This document shows positions 8,729-17,894 of a DNA stretch of 64,000 nt, piece after piece. The position numbers and the translations under genes were made by a program. Below the pieces are notes generated by a model, which had not been told where the DNA came from, made no database searches, and saw nothing but the letters and a program-made list of their open reading frames with translations. Origin of the DNA: Bacteroidales bacterium (GTDB taxonomy: Bacteria; Bacteroidota; Bacteroidia; Bacteroidales; Tenuifilaceae); NCBI GenBank assembly GCA_011045955.1, contig DSBV01000041.1, positions 1 through 64,000 of the forward strand. The letters run 5' to 3'. The first letter of the stretch is position 1; every line of letters begins with the position of its first letter.

Positions 8729-10291
8729 ATGGAACACTTCGACCTATCGTTAGTAAACTGGTCGAGGGCACAGTTTGCCCTTACGGCCATGTACCACTGG
8801 GTATTTGTCCCTCTTACTCTGGGGCTGGCTTTTATAGTGGCGTTCATGGAAACGTTGTACTACAAAACCGGCGATGAGGAGTGGAAACGAATTACCAAGT
8901 TCTGGATGACACTTTTTGGGATAAACTTTGCCATAGGTGTGGCAACTGGGATTATTCTGGAGTTTGAGTTCGGAACCAACTGGAGCAACTACTCCTGGTT
9001 TGTTGGCGATATTTTTGGCGCCCCGCTGGCCATTGAGGGCATCATGGCTTTCTTTATGGAATCGACCTTTATAGCCGTGATGTTTTTCGGGTGGAATAAG
9101 GTTAGCAAAAAGTTTCACCTAATCTCCACTTGGCTTGTAGCCCTAGGGGCAAATCTGTCGGCGCTATGGATACTTGTTGCCAACGCATGGATGCAGTATC
9201 CAGCCGGAATGCACTTTAACCCCGATACGGCTCGAAATGAGATGCACAATTTCTGGGAGGTGCTACTTTCGCCAGTAGCTGTAAACAAATTCCTCCATAC
9301 CATCTCATCGGGTTATGTGCTGGCTGCTCTTTTTGTAGTTGGGATTAGCGCTTGGTATTTACTTAAAGGTAGAAATATTCTGTTGGCCAAGCAAAGCATA
9401 ATAATTGCATCAGTATTTGGGTTGATAACATCCATTTTTCTTGCCTTTACGGGCGACGGTTCAGCATACCAGGTTGCCCAAAAGCAGCCCATGAAGTTGG
9501 CTGCTATGGAGGGCCTCTACGAGGGTAGAGAGGGTGCTCCCCTGGTTGTAATCGGGGCGCTTACTCCGGGTAAGGAGTATGGCGATGAAAAAGACCCTTT
9601 CCTGTTCCGGATTCAAATTCCAAAACTCCTTTCTTTTTTGGGTTACCGCTCAGGCGATGCCTTTGTTCCGGGTGTGAAAGATATTGTTGAAGGTGGATAT
9701 ACCTATACCGATAAAGACGGCAACAAGATGGTTGCCTTATCGGCCGAGCAGAAGATTGAGCGTGGGCGAATTGCTATACAGGCCCTTGCCGACTACAAAA
9801 ATGCAAAGGAGGCTGGCGACACCATTGCCATGGCCTATCATCGTGGAATACTTGATGAGAACTTTGAATACTTTGGGTATGGGTACCTCAACAACCCCAA
9901 GAGTATCATACCAAATGTCCCACTTACCTTTTACAGCTTCCACATTATGGTTGGGCTGGGCTTTCTGTTTATTGCCTTCTTTATTTTAATGCTCTACCTT
10001 ATCTATTTCAAAGGATACCAAATAAACAAATGGCTATTGCGTTTATCAATTCTGATGATTCCGCTTGCCTACATTGCCAGCCAGGCTGGATGGATTGTTG
10101 CCGAGGTTGGCCGGCAACCCTGGGTTATACAAGACATCCTACCTACGGTTGCAGCTGTTTCTCGAATCGATGCCAGCGCTGTTCAAATTACATTCTTCCT
10201 TTTCTTCATCATATTCACTACGCTTCTAATTGCTGAGCTTCGAATTATGTTTACCCAAATAAAAAAAGGACCTAAAGATGGAGGGAAATAG
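8729..10291 (+). CDS. cydA: Cytochrome bd quinol oxidase subunit I
   Basis: 520 residues, the quinol-oxidising, heme-bearing subunit of cytochrome bd, which reduces O2 to water in the inner membrane without pumping protons. About nine transmembrane segments. Conserved landmarks include the N-terminal heme His in TAMYHWVF, the His/Met pair region FYSFHIMVGLGF and the C-terminal signature EVGRQPWVI. Residues 250-390 form a large periplasmic Q-loop (starting FTGDGSAYQVAQKQPMK), so this is the long-loop type as in E. coli. It is followed after 2 bases by cydB. The complex gives high-affinity oxygen use or oxygen scavenging in microaerobic bacteria. Confidence 0.97.
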   Translation: MEHFDLSLVNWSRAQFALTAMYHWVFVPLTLGLAFIVAFMETLYYKTGDEEWKRITKFWMTLFGINFAIGVATGIILEFEFGTNWSNYSWFVGDIFGAPLAIEGIMAFFMESTFIAVMFFGWNKVSKKFHLISTWLVALGANLSALWILVANAWMQYPAGMHFNPDTARNEMHNFWEVLLSPVAVNKFLHTISSGYVLAALFVVGISAWYLLKGRNILLAKQSIIIASVFGLITSIFLAFTGDGSAYQVAQKQPMKLAAMEGLYEGREGAPLVVIGALTPGKEYGDEKDPFLFRIQIPKLLSFLGYRSGDAFVPGVKDIVEGGYTYTDKDGNKMVALSAEQKIERGRIAIQALADYKNAKEAGDTIAMAYHRGILDENFEYFGYGYLNNPKSIIPNVPLTFYSFHIMVGLGFLFIAFFILMLYLIYFKGYQINKWLLRLSILMIPLAYIASQAGWIVAEVGRQPWVIQDILPTVAAVSRIDASAVQITFFLFFIIFTTLLIAELRIMFTQIKKGPKDGGK

Positions 10292-10293
10292 TT

Positions 10294-11445
10294 ATGGTTG
10301 ACACTACATACATTTTCTTACAGCACTACTGGTGGTTTATCGTATCGCTACTAGGGGCTTTGTTGGTTTTTCTGCTTTTTGTTCAAGGCGGACAAACCCT
10401 GATTTATACCATTGGAAAAACCGAAATGGAGCGAACAATGATTGTTAACGCTCTTGGTCGTAAATGGGAGTTCACATTTACTACGTTGGTTACATTTGGC
10501 GGAGCTTTATTTGCTTCGTTTCCGCTTTTCTACTCCACCAGTTTTGGAGGTGCTTACTGGGTTTGGATGGCTATACTGTTTTGCTTTGTTATTCAAGCTG
10601 TATCGTATGAATACCGCAGTAAACCAAATAACTTTTTGGGCCCAAAAACCTTTGAGGTTTTCCTTTTCATAAACGGACTTTTGGGAACCGTACTGCTAGG
10701 CACTGCTGTTGCTACATTTTTCACAGGTTCGCAGTTCTCAGTGGCTAAAATTAACTTAACCAACATCAATAACCCGGTAATTTCATCGTGGGAAACACCT
10801 TGGCATGGCCTGGAGGCTACGCTGAACCTGCATAATGTATCGCTGGGTTTGGCTGTGTTCTTTTTGGCAAGGGTGTTAGCTCTCCTTTACTTTATGAACC
10901 ATATCAACCACCCCGATATTCTTGCCCGTTCCCGCAAGCACCTCCTGTACAATGCCATTCCATTCTTGGTTTTCTTCCTAACCTTTGTAATCTGGTTATT
11001 TATTCGCGAAGGTTTTGCTGTAAACCCATCCACTGGCGATGTTTTCATGCAGAAAAATAAGTATCTGCTTAACTTTATCCAAATGCCCATTGTGTTGGTG
11101 CTATTTGTAGGTGGAGTGGTTCTTGTGCTTTGGGGTATAATAAAATCGCTCCTTCAGCCCTATACCAAAGGGATTTGGTTTACAGGAGTTGGTACATTGC
11201 TTGCCGTGCTTTCGCTATTCCTGATTGCCGGGTACAACAACACCGCTTATTATCCATCAACATTTAACTTGCAGCACTCACTTACCATTTTCAATAGCTC
11301 ATCGAGCAAGTTCACCTTAACGGTGATGAGCGTAGTGTCGCTGCTAATACCCTTTGTAGTGGCATACATCTGGCATGCTTGGAAAAGCATTGATGTAAAG
11401 AAGATAGATGATGAAGAGATGAAAAACGAAACACACGTTTACTAA
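10294..11445 (+). CDS. cydB: Cytochrome bd quinol oxidase subunit II
   Basis: 383-residue partner of CydA. Eight to nine hydrophobic helices and the N-terminal LLGALLVFLLFVQGGQT segment followed by a conserved acidic/aromatic region are typical of the family. Close spacing to cydA and to the following 40-residue gene indicates one transcript. The C-terminus ends in a short charged cytoplasmic tail. Length and topology are normal and I see no anomaly. Confidence 0.95.
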   Translation: MVDTTYIFLQHYWWFIVSLLGALLVFLLFVQGGQTLIYTIGKTEMERTMIVNALGRKWEFTFTTLVTFGGALFASFPLFYSTSFGGAYWVWMAILFCFVIQAVSYEYRSKPNNFLGPKTFEVFLFINGLLGTVLLGTAVATFFTGSQFSVAKINLTNINNPVISSWETPWHGLEATLNLHNVSLGLAVFFLARVLALLYFMNHINHPDILARSRKHLLYNAIPFLVFFLTFVIWLFIREGFAVNPSTGDVFMQKNKYLLNFIQMPIVLVLFVGGVVLVLWGIIKSLLQPYTKGIWFTGVGTLLAVLSLFLIAGYNNTAYYPSTFNLQHSLTIFNSSSSKFTLTVMSVVSLLIPFVVAYIWHAWKSIDVKKIDDEEMKNETHVY

Positions 11446-11456
11446 TACTTACGGCT

Positions 11457-11579
11457 ATGAGATTCATAAACGAAATACTTTGGTTGGCAAGTTGGCCCGT
11501 GCTTATTTATATAAGTTACTTATTATCGGTTTGGGCTGTAAAGTTTTGGGAAAAGAAGAACCCCAATGAGTTAAAATGA
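11457..11579 (+). CDS. CydX-like single-helix small protein (40 residues)
   Basis: A 40-codon gene (ATG 11457, TGA 11577-11579) 11 bases after cydB. The product has one hydrophobic, tryptophan-rich helix (ILWLASWPVLIYISYLL) and a Lys/Glu/Asn tail (KFWEKKNPNELK). Size, single helix, charged C-terminus and position right after cydB match the small third subunits of cytochrome bd (CydX, CydS, CydH), which bind CydA and stabilise the hemes. There is no clear sequence identity with E. coli CydX, so the assignment is by analogy. A conserved homologue after other Bacteroidetes cydB genes would confirm it. Confidence 0.7.
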   Translation: MRFINEILWLASWPVLIYISYLLSVWAVKFWEKKNPNELK

Positions 11580-11609
11580 TGTAGATTTGCCTGCATCAAT
11601 ATCAACTTG

Positions 11610-12614
11610 ATGAACATTTACAGGCTGCTTAAGTTTAACCGTTATATTAGGAGTAACCGCATAAAGTTACTCCTAATCTTTATCGCACATATCTTGAACC
11701 GACGATATTACTCGGTTCGGATTGATCCTATTTTTGCATGCAACCTACGTTGCCTGATGTGTTACTTTAGCAGAAGCAGGAAATCGGAACCCCAAAAATT
11801 TTCAAGAGATGAGCTCAACCTGTTGGCTAAAAATCTGTTTGGGAATGCCTTGCAGGTGATGGTTGGGTGTGGCGCAGAGCCAACCGTTCATCCCAATTAT
11901 TTCTATCTGGTCGAACTGGCCAAAAAGTATGGTGTTCCACACGTTGGTATGGTTACAAACGGACAGCTAGTATCTAAAACCGATTTGGAAACCTTAAGCC
12001 GCCTTGGGCTAAATGAACTTACCCTTTCGGTTCACGGTGCAATAAAGGAAACCTACGAACGGTTCATGGTAGGCGCTAAGTGGAATAAGTTAATCGATTT
12101 ACTTGAAAATATCAATCTGCTTAAAAGTGATGGCAAGGTTGATTTTTCGCTTCGAGTTAACTACACGGCCAACCCCGAAAATATTGAGGAACTACTAATT
12201 TTCTTCGATGTGTTTGGGAAATACCCCATAAACGCCCTTCAGGTTAGGCCCATTATGGATATTGGTGGGAGTTACTTTACACCGTTCACCACCGAGAGCC
12301 TCTCAATATACTATAGAATAATCGAAAACTTACGCGTCGAGTGTGGTAACCGTGGCATAACGTTCTTGGCTAATACAAAAAATCCGAAATATGAGCAACA
12401 AGGAGTTAATCCAATTATAGCTCACACATACTTGTATGTTTCTCCGCAAGTAGTGGTTTACAGTAATTTTTACTGGGAAAGTGAAACCTACCGCCATTTC
12501 CTCAAGCGAACAGGCTGGCATAAAACCATGTTAAAAACAATACTTTACCCCAAAAAGCCCCAGTTTGAACCCGGTTTGGCTGAGCGATATGGCAGTCAAT
12601 ACGATGTTTTGTAA
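11610..12614 (+). CDS. Radical SAM protein of unknown substrate
   Basis: 334-residue radical S-adenosylmethionine enzyme. The cluster motif CNLRCLMC (CxxxCxxC) near residue 48 binds a [4Fe-4S] cluster that cleaves SAM. Following motifs include GCGAEPTVHP and MVTNGQLV, typical of the MoaA/peptide-modifying branch. No C-terminal SPASM cysteine cluster is present. The start is the ATG at 11610; a TTG one codon earlier is less likely. A -7-like TAGATTTG (11582-11589) suggests its own promoter, 33 bases after the cydX-like gene begins to end. No precursor peptide or partner lies nearby, so the reaction cannot be assigned. Confidence 0.88.
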   Translation: MNIYRLLKFNRYIRSNRIKLLLIFIAHILNRRYYSVRIDPIFACNLRCLMCYFSRSRKSEPQKFSRDELNLLAKNLFGNALQVMVGCGAEPTVHPNYFYLVELAKKYGVPHVGMVTNGQLVSKTDLETLSRLGLNELTLSVHGAIKETYERFMVGAKWNKLIDLLENINLLKSDGKVDFSLRVNYTANPENIEELLIFFDVFGKYPINALQVRPIMDIGGSYFTPFTTESLSIYYRIIENLRVECGNRGITFLANTKNPKYEQQGVNPIIAHTYLYVSPQVVVYSNFYWESETYRHFLKRTGWHKTMLKTILYPKKPQFEPGLAERYGSQYDVL

Positions 12615-12635
12615 ACAAAACAAGAAATTTAAGGT

Positions 12636-12643
12636 TAACTTTG
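12636..12643 (+). promoter_or_regulatory. TAnnTTTG box directly before the DAHP synthase start
   Basis: TAACTTTG matches the -7 consensus and ends only 3 bases before the ATG at 12647. If active, it would give a nearly leaderless transcript. The closest TTTG (12608-12611) is 24 bases away, longer than the usual 19-21, so the call is tentative. Confidence 0.35.
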
Positions 12644-12646
12644 CTA

Positions 12647-13774
12647 ATGGTAAAAAATACAAAGTTGGAACCTCAAATTGATATATCTCCTATAGCTGAG
12701 TGGAACTTAAATCTTAACTATCCGTTAATTATTGCAGGACCATGCAGTGCTGAAAGTGAGGAGCAGGTGTTGGCTGCCGCCCATGCGCTGGCTAGCGATG
12801 GTCGGGTTAAGGTTTTTAGGGCTGGTGTGTGGAAGCCCCGGACTCGTCCTGGTGGGTTTGAAGGAGTTGGTGAAAAGGGTTTGCAATGGCTAAAACGGGT
12901 GAAGGACGAAACCGGCATGGCAGTCATTACTGAGGTGGCAATGCCACAACATGTTGAGCAGGTCTTAACGCAGGGTATCGATATGGTTTGGGTGGGCACT
13001 CGCACCACCACAAACCCTTTCCTGGTAGAACAGCTGGCATCGGCACTTGCCGGAACCAATATTCCTGTGCTGATAAAAAACCCCATTACCCCTGACCTTG
13101 AGCTTTGGATTGGCGCTATTGAACGCATGTGGCGTTCGGGTATAACGCGTTTAGCTGCCATCCACCGCGGGTTTCACCCATATGAGCGTTCGCGATTACG
13201 AAATATTCCTAAGTGGGAGCTAGTTATCGACATTAAAAGCCGTATTCCCAGCCTCCCCATCATTTGCGACCCTAGCCATATTGCCGGAACGGCAAGTCTG
13301 GTACCCGAAATTGCCCAGCGCTCGCTCGACCTTTCGATGGACGGACTTATGGTTGAGGTTCATCCCAACCCGGTTGTAGCCCTTAGTGATGCCCGCCAGC
13401 AACTAACGCCCGACGCTTTTCTGCAGATGCTGTCGGCATTAACATTTCACCAATCCTCATCGGCTAACACCGAGTTTGCCGATTTCCTGGAGCAAGTGCG
13501 AAACAAAATAGACTCCATCGACCAGCAAATCATTGAGCTGCTTGCCAACCGCATGCGGCTTGTAGAGCAAATAGGGGAGTATAAACGAAATAATAACGTT
13601 ACAATTTTTCAGCTACGTAGGTGGGAGAATATCCTTGAATCGCGCATTGAGTGCGGTAAAAAATTAGGGCTCGATGAGGAATACATAAAAAGCCTGCTTC
13701 AACTGGTTCACAAGGAATCCATAAAGAAACAGGCCGAAATATTGCGTGGCAACCGCCTAACCAATGGCGAGTAA
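12647..13774 (+). CDS. Bifunctional DAHP synthase / chorismate mutase
   Basis: 375-residue fusion catalysing the first step of the shikimate pathway (phosphoenolpyruvate plus erythrose 4-phosphate to DAHP) and the chorismate-to-prephenate step. Residues about 15-270 are a type I-beta DAHP synthase barrel (GPCSAES, KPRTRPGGFEG, the IKNP and DPSH motifs). Residues 285-370 are an AroQ-type chorismate mutase of three helices (VRNKIDSIDQQIIELLANR, then KRNNNV and a C-terminal Lys/Glu helix). This domain order is standard in Bacteroidetes, where the mutase part can mediate feedback control. The ATG at 12647 is preferred to the TTG at 12641. It runs convergently into purS with 3 bases between. Confidence 0.95.
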   Translation: MVKNTKLEPQIDISPIAEWNLNLNYPLIIAGPCSAESEEQVLAAAHALASDGRVKVFRAGVWKPRTRPGGFEGVGEKGLQWLKRVKDETGMAVITEVAMPQHVEQVLTQGIDMVWVGTRTTTNPFLVEQLASALAGTNIPVLIKNPITPDLELWIGAIERMWRSGITRLAAIHRGFHPYERSRLRNIPKWELVIDIKSRIPSLPIICDPSHIAGTASLVPEIAQRSLDLSMDGLMVEVHPNPVVALSDARQQLTPDAFLQMLSALTFHQSSSANTEFADFLEQVRNKIDSIDQQIIELLANRMRLVEQIGEYKRNNNVTIFQLRRWENILESRIECGKKLGLDEEYIKSLLQLVHKESIKKQAEILRGNRLTNGE

Positions 13775-13777
13775 TCC

Positions 13778-14035
13778 TTAATCGGTTACCTCGGTTAGCT
13801 TAAAATCGTATCCTTCCATTACGGGGTTCGAAAGCACTTTTGAACAGATTTCGGTAACCTTTTCCATGGCCACCTCACGGCTGGGTGCCTCAATTTCAAG
13901 GTTGATATGCTTTCCAATACGAACATTGGCTACTTCCTTATATCCGATTCCGTGTAGGGTTGCATTAACAGCTTTTCCCTGCGGATCGAGTAGTGCCTTT
14001 AGGGGCATTACATTGATTTCAACTAAAAACTTCAT
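13778..14035 (-). CDS. purS: Phosphoribosylformylglycinamidine synthase subunit PurS
   Basis: 85-residue PurS, the small dimeric subunit that joins PurL and PurQ to convert FGAR to FGAM in purine synthesis. The pattern VEINVMPLKALLDPQGKAV followed by LHGIGYKEVANVRIGK is diagnostic. Length is normal. purL and purQ are not in the window, so the gene stands apart from its partners. A TAnnTTTG-like box lies on the minus strand at 14065-14058, 23 bases upstream of the start, suggesting its own promoter. Confidence 0.93.
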   Translation of the reverse strand: MKFLVEINVMPLKALLDPQGKAVNATLHGIGYKEVANVRIGKHINLEIEAPSREVAMEKVTEICSKVLSNPVMEGYDFKLTEVTD

Positions 14036-14079
14036 TTTATATCGATTTAACTTCTGACAAAATTAGCCAAAAATTGCAT

Positions 14080-14841
14080 TTATTCATTCCTATTATCTTT
14101 CTTTATCAATCTATCCCAAAAATAGTAGATAACGGATAGGATAATGTACCACACAATGATAATTGAGAGCGATGCCTTTTGGAAAACCACCATAAATATA
14201 ATTGCTCCCATCAGGAAGGTTAACTGTTTGTATGCAATAGCAGGTTTTAGCGACTTAATTTTGAGTGAGAACATTGGTAGCTCGCTAACCAAAAGGAACG
14301 AAAGCACGAGTGAGAGCGCTATTAGAATAGCTGGTGAGCTAACAATTGAATTAAATATCCCTGCCCAAGTGCTATTTGAACCAAAAACCAATCCAATTAT
14401 CAAAAAGGCATTTGCAGGTGTTGGCAATCCGATGAATGAGCTGGTTTGCCGATCATCGATATTGAATAGCCCCAGGCGAAGCGATGAGAAAACTGCAACC
14501 ACAAAAGGGACAATCAGAATTAGATGACCTTGGAAAATGCCATGGCAATTGCTAATGCCTAGGCTGTTGCGAAGCAGGTGGTAAAGAATAAACGCTGGTG
14601 CCACGCCAAAACTTACCACATCGGAAAGTGAATCGAGTTCCTTGCCAAGCTGCGTGTATGATCCGATTAGCCTTGCGGTAAAGCCATCCAAAAAATCGAG
14701 AATACCCGAAATTATGATAAGCAAACCAGCCAACTCCAAGCGGCCTTCGAATGCGGCAACAATTGATAGGCAGCCCGAAAAGAGGTTTAGCAATGTTATG
14801 CCATTGGGTATATGTCTTAGGATTCGGATCGTTTTATTCAT
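14080..14841 (-). CDS. pssA: CDP-diacylglycerol-serine O-phosphatidyltransferase
   Basis: 253-residue integral membrane enzyme making phosphatidylserine, precursor of phosphatidylethanolamine. The CDP-alcohol phosphotransferase motif DGFTARLIGSYTQLGKELD...D (DGxxAR-x8-Gx3D-x3D) is complete, at about residues 50-76. About seven or eight transmembrane segments, ending in a basic tail. The N-terminus (RHIPNGITLLNLFSGC) matches bacterial type II enzymes. It lies 33 bases downstream of the PAP2 gene on the same strand, so the two may be cotranscribed and both concern membrane lipids. No psd decarboxylase is in the window. Confidence 0.93.
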   Translation of the reverse strand: MNKTIRILRHIPNGITLLNLFSGCLSIVAAFEGRLELAGLLIIISGILDFLDGFTARLIGSYTQLGKELDSLSDVVSFGVAPAFILYHLLRNSLGISNCHGIFQGHLILIVPFVVAVFSSLRLGLFNIDDRQTSSFIGLPTPANAFLIIGLVFGSNSTWAGIFNSIVSSPAILIALSLVLSFLLVSELPMFSLKIKSLKPAIAYKQLTFLMGAIIFMVVFQKASLSIIIVWYIILSVIYYFWDRLIKKDNRNE

Positions 14842-14874
14842 TGTGCAATAATATCGAAGTGCGTAAAATGGATT

Positions 14875-15438
14875 TTATGCCTTTGAATACCTGTTCATCA
14901 GGCGATTAGCTAAATGCCACACACCATAGCCAACGGCACTACCCAGTAATCCTCCTACAAGCAAATCGGCGGGGTAATGCACCCCGAGGTATATGCGGCT
15001 GTATGAAACAAACGCTGCCCAAATCAGCACACCAATAGTAGCCCAGCGGTTCTTATACAGCATACTTAGGAAAACTGCTACACCAAAGGTATTGGCTGCA
15101 TGCGAGGACACAAAGCCGAACTTACCCCCACAACTACCCGCAAGATGGATAACACCGCTTAAATCGGGATTGTGGCAAGGCCGTAATCGCTGAAAAACAT
15201 TTTTAAAAAGGTGAACCGAAAGCTGGTCGGCTAAAAGAACAACTACAGCAATGGCCAGCAACCACCAAAGGGCGTTCCATTTATGCTTACGGGCAATAAG
15301 ATAGATAAGCAAAAGGTAAAGCGGCAACCATGTTAGCTTTTCCGAAGCAAATTGCATAATGCTATCCCAGAAAGGACTGTGTAGCCCGTTTAGGAAAAGG
15401 AATAAATCGGTGTCGAGCTTTACCAGGTAATCAATCAT
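14875..15438 (-). CDS. PAP2-family membrane phosphatase
   Basis: 187 residues with five or six membrane helices and the three-part PAP2 signature: K...RLRP (KNVFQRLRP), SSHA (in place of PSGH) and [12 protein letters not shown]. Family members remove phosphate from lipid phosphates such as undecaprenyl pyrophosphate, phosphatidic acid or phosphatidylglycerophosphate, acting at the outer face of the inner membrane. I start at the ATG at 15438 because it overlaps the obgE stop codon (ATGA), a translational-coupling arrangement; an earlier in-frame start at 15465 would lie inside obgE. Its position before pssA favours a phospholipid role, but undecaprenyl pyrophosphate recycling is equally possible. 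Confidence 0.88.
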   Translation of the reverse strand: MIDYLVKLDTDLFLFLNGLHSPFWDSIMQFASEKLTWLPLYLLLIYLIARKHKWNALWWLLAIAVVVLLADQLSVHLFKNVFQRLRPCHNPDLSGVIHLAGSCGGKFGFVSSHAANTFGVAVFLSMLYKNRWATIGVLIWAAFVSYSRIYLGVHYPADLLVGGLLGSAVGYGVWHLANRLMNRYSKA

Positions 15439-16433
15439 AGCAACTGTTGATTTAGGTTTTCCCAAAGCATGTCCTTCAACCGGTCGATGCCCTCGCCGGT
15501 AACCGATGAGATAAACACGGCGGGTATATCGGGCAGATGATCTGCAATTTTCTTTTTAGCTTGTTTGTCAACCAGGTCGCGCTTGGTTATGGCCAGAGCC
15601 CTTTTCTTATCGAGCAGTTCCGGGTTATACATTTTGAGTTCGTTAACCAGAATTTCGTACTGGGCATATATATCCTCGGAATCGGCAGGTACCGTGAATA
15701 GCAGCATGGAGTTGCGCTCTATGTGGCGCAGGAATCTTAGTCCAAGACCTTTCCCTTCATGGGCGCCCTCAATTATTCCGGGAATATCGGCCATTACAAA
15801 CGACCTATCGTCGCGGTAGCGGACAATGCCAAGGTTTGGAACCAGTGTGGTAAAAGGGTAATCGGCAATTTTGGGTTTGGCTGCACTAACCACCGAGAGC
15901 AATGTCGATTTACCGGCATTTGGGAAACCAACCAATCCAACATCGGCCAGTATCTTTAGCTCCAGGATAACATACCCCTCTTGGGCGGGTTCACCGGGTT
16001 GAGCAAAACGTGGGGTTTGCATGGTGGCTGTGCGAAAGTTCCAGTTACCTAAACCACCCCGGCCACCTTTCATTATCATCTCAACCTGCCCATGTTTAGT
16101 AATCTCAGCAATCACCTCGTTAGTTTCGGCATTGCGGGCAATGGTGCCAATGGGTACTTCAATGTAAACATCCTCACCATCCTTACCCGTGCAGCGAGCG
16201 CCACTCCCCGATTCGCCATTGCCTGCAAAAACATGCCGCTGGTACTTTAGGTGCAGCAGTGTCCAAAGCTGACTGTTCCCTTTAAGGTAGATATGCCCAC
16301 CACGTCCCCCATCGCCGCCGTCGGGGCCACCTTTGGGCACAAACTTCTCCCTGCGGAAATGCACGCTTCCCGCACCACCCTTGCCCGAACGGCAAAATAT
16401 CTTAACGTAATCTACAAAGTTGGAATTTGACAT
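15435..16433 (-). CDS. obgE: Obg family GTPase
   Basis: 332-residue ribosome-associated GTPase involved in 50S maturation and stress control. Residues 1-158 form the glycine-rich Obg fold ([26 protein letters not shown]). The G domain follows with GFPNAGKST (P-loop), [16 protein letters not shown] (G3), TKRD (G4) and SSVTGEG (G5). G4 is TKRD rather than the common NKxD, a frequent variant. There is no long C-terminal extension. It shares a 4-base overlap with the PAP2 gene. A -7-like TACCTTTG lies 18 bases upstream on the minus strand (16459-16452). In Bacteroidetes obgE normally follows adk directly; here about 1.46 kb of foreign-looking DNA separates them. Confidence 0.96.
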   Translation of the reverse strand: MSNSNFVDYVKIFCRSGKGGAGSVHFRREKFVPKGGPDGGDGGRGGHIYLKGNSQLWTLLHLKYQRHVFAGNGESGSGARCTGKDGEDVYIEVPIGTIARNAETNEVIAEITKHGQVEMIMKGGRGGLGNWNFRTATMQTPRFAQPGEPAQEGYVILELKILADVGLVGFPNAGKSTLLSVVSAAKPKIADYPFTTLVPNLGIVRYRDDRSFVMADIPGIIEGAHEGKGLGLRFLRHIERNSMLLFTVPADSEDIYAQYEILVNELKMYNPELLDKKRALAITKRDLVDKQAKKKIADHLPDIPAVFISSVTGEGIDRLKDMLWENLNQQLL

Positions 16434-16717
16434 TTCTGTTTAATACTACTGCAAAGGTACTTAAAAAGGTGGAATGGGAAAGCAGGACAAAAAATTGATG
16501 CTGACTAGTAGTAAAACAATAGTTGCATAAAATTCAATTTATCGCAATTGGGTTGTCATGGCATAAATGATATAGCATTGTAATGAGCGCACCCCCGCCA
16601 GATGCGCAGGAACAAGCAGGACACCTAATTTTTTCCGCCTGCCGTGCATTAGAGTAGGCAAACTTTTTGCGATTTTTGGTTTGAGCATAGGATGGTGCAT
16701 CTTGCAAATGTGTTTTA
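16434..16717. other. Non-coding junction between obgE and the Res fragment
   Basis: 284 bases without a supported gene. It contains a GC-rich patch with an inverted repeat GCGCA/TGCGC (around 16589-16611) in otherwise AT-rich DNA. I see no transposase, integron-type site or terminal repeat that would explain the neighbouring insertion. Confidence 0.4.
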
Positions 16718-17572
16718 TTACGATGCGTTATCTGCAATTTCTTTTATCAAATCAACTATTTTATTGTTAGTGAACTGTGTCCTAAATTCAATATTTACTT
16801 TGCCGCCAAAGAACTTTTCGGCGTGTTTAATTTTGAATTTTTCTTCGTCGCGAAGTGCGTCTTTACTGTTTACATTTTTAGTTTCAACGATGAAATGGAG
16901 TTTTTGCTGTCCATTTTTAAATTTCAAAACATAAGCAATGTCAGGTGAGTAACTTTTGCTACCTGCAATTGGAATTTTAATTGAGTTTTTTGGAATCTTG
17001 GTAAACACAATTACTTCTTCGATTTCCGATTTTATATTCGTTTTTTCTAAGTCAGAATCGTAATATAATTCGTCAAAGAGGTAAGAGACTGCAACTTTTT
17101 CGTTGGAAAACAACACGCCTACATCAGAGGTAGAAATCTCTTTCAACACATTTCCATTTTCGTCAGTTAGTTTAGTTGGGTGAATGTTGTTTGATACTTG
17201 TTCATACTCAATGCTAAATTCATAAAATGCTTTTGCCATTAAGTAATTGTCAAAGTTTTGTTTTATTCTTCGAATCGTTGTTTGATTTAGGAAATTGTTT
17301 ATATCTATTTCAGCATCAATTATTGATTGATGAAGTGTTTTGATGTTTATATTCAGATTTTTTGAAAGTTCTTTCAGAAAATCGCTGTATTTCATTGTTG
17401 AAATCGTAGTTGTTTTTCTGTTGTAAACCGATTCAGACTCGTTGGCAACTGCCTTGTTGTCTTTAATTTCAATTTTTGAAATTCTTTCGTTGATTCTGTC
17501 TAATGTGAAATTGTCTTTTGGTGCTTTTAAAAAGTCTGTAAACAAAGTTTTAAAACCTGCTTCATTATTCAT
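16718..17572 (-). pseudogene. Orphan C-terminal fragment of a type III restriction enzyme Res subunit
   Basis: 284 residues matching only the C-terminal third of type III restriction endonuclease Res subunits, which are normally about 900-1000 residues with an N-terminal helicase. Visible landmarks are MKYSDFLKEL...LHQSI, the TSDVGV segment, and the PD-(D/E)xK nuclease core SPDIAYVL...FIVETKN with the downstream helix EEKFKIKHAEKFF. The helicase part and any Mod methyltransferase are absent, and an in-frame TAA lies three codons before the ATG, so this is truncation, not a missed start. The catalytic residues are intact and the frame is open, so a small stand-alone protein could still be made. 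The region is more AT-rich than its neighbours, suggesting transfer. Confidence 0.75.
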
Positions 17573-17894
17573 GAAAAGTTAAGCCTTACTCACTAAGGAG
17601 TCTGCTGTTTAACTCCAGTTTAGATTCGTGTAAATTTAACAGTGGTAAGTCAGTAGAAACCTAAAAATCATCTTAACAGCCAGTTACTATAGACTAATCA
17701 AGGTAATCCCTCCTTATTAATTCTTTCATTCCTAATTATTCCGACTCATTCCTCTAAAAAATGTAACTGCATACCCATTCTTATTAGCCCAGTTGAATTG
17801 GTTAAGCCATTGCACTTGGGTATGGGGCATGTGAAACTAACAAGGTAACAAAAAGGCCATTGTAGAAAATGGCCTTGAGATATTGAAGGGCTAA
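17573..17894. other. Gap between the Res fragment and adk, with a short open remnant
   Basis: About 320 bases. A 32-codon minus-strand frame (17830-17732) encodes a peptide with coding-like composition (QWLNQFNWANKNGY, then FFRGMSRNN). It is closed upstream by a TAG three codons before its ATG and has no ribosome site, so it could be the tail of a lost gene. The rest, apart from the adk terminator, shows nothing recognisable. Confidence 0.35.
17849..17876 (-). terminator. Terminator of adk
   Basis: On the minus strand AAGGCCATT (17876-17868) pairs perfectly with AATGGCCTT (17861-17853), loop of 6, followed by TTTTTG. It starts 18 bases after the adk stop codon. Confidence 0.85.

Noticed and set aside
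16434-17894. Insertion sequence or integron carrying the Res fragment
   Set aside because: No transposase, integrase, terminal inverted repeat or target duplication could be found by eye.
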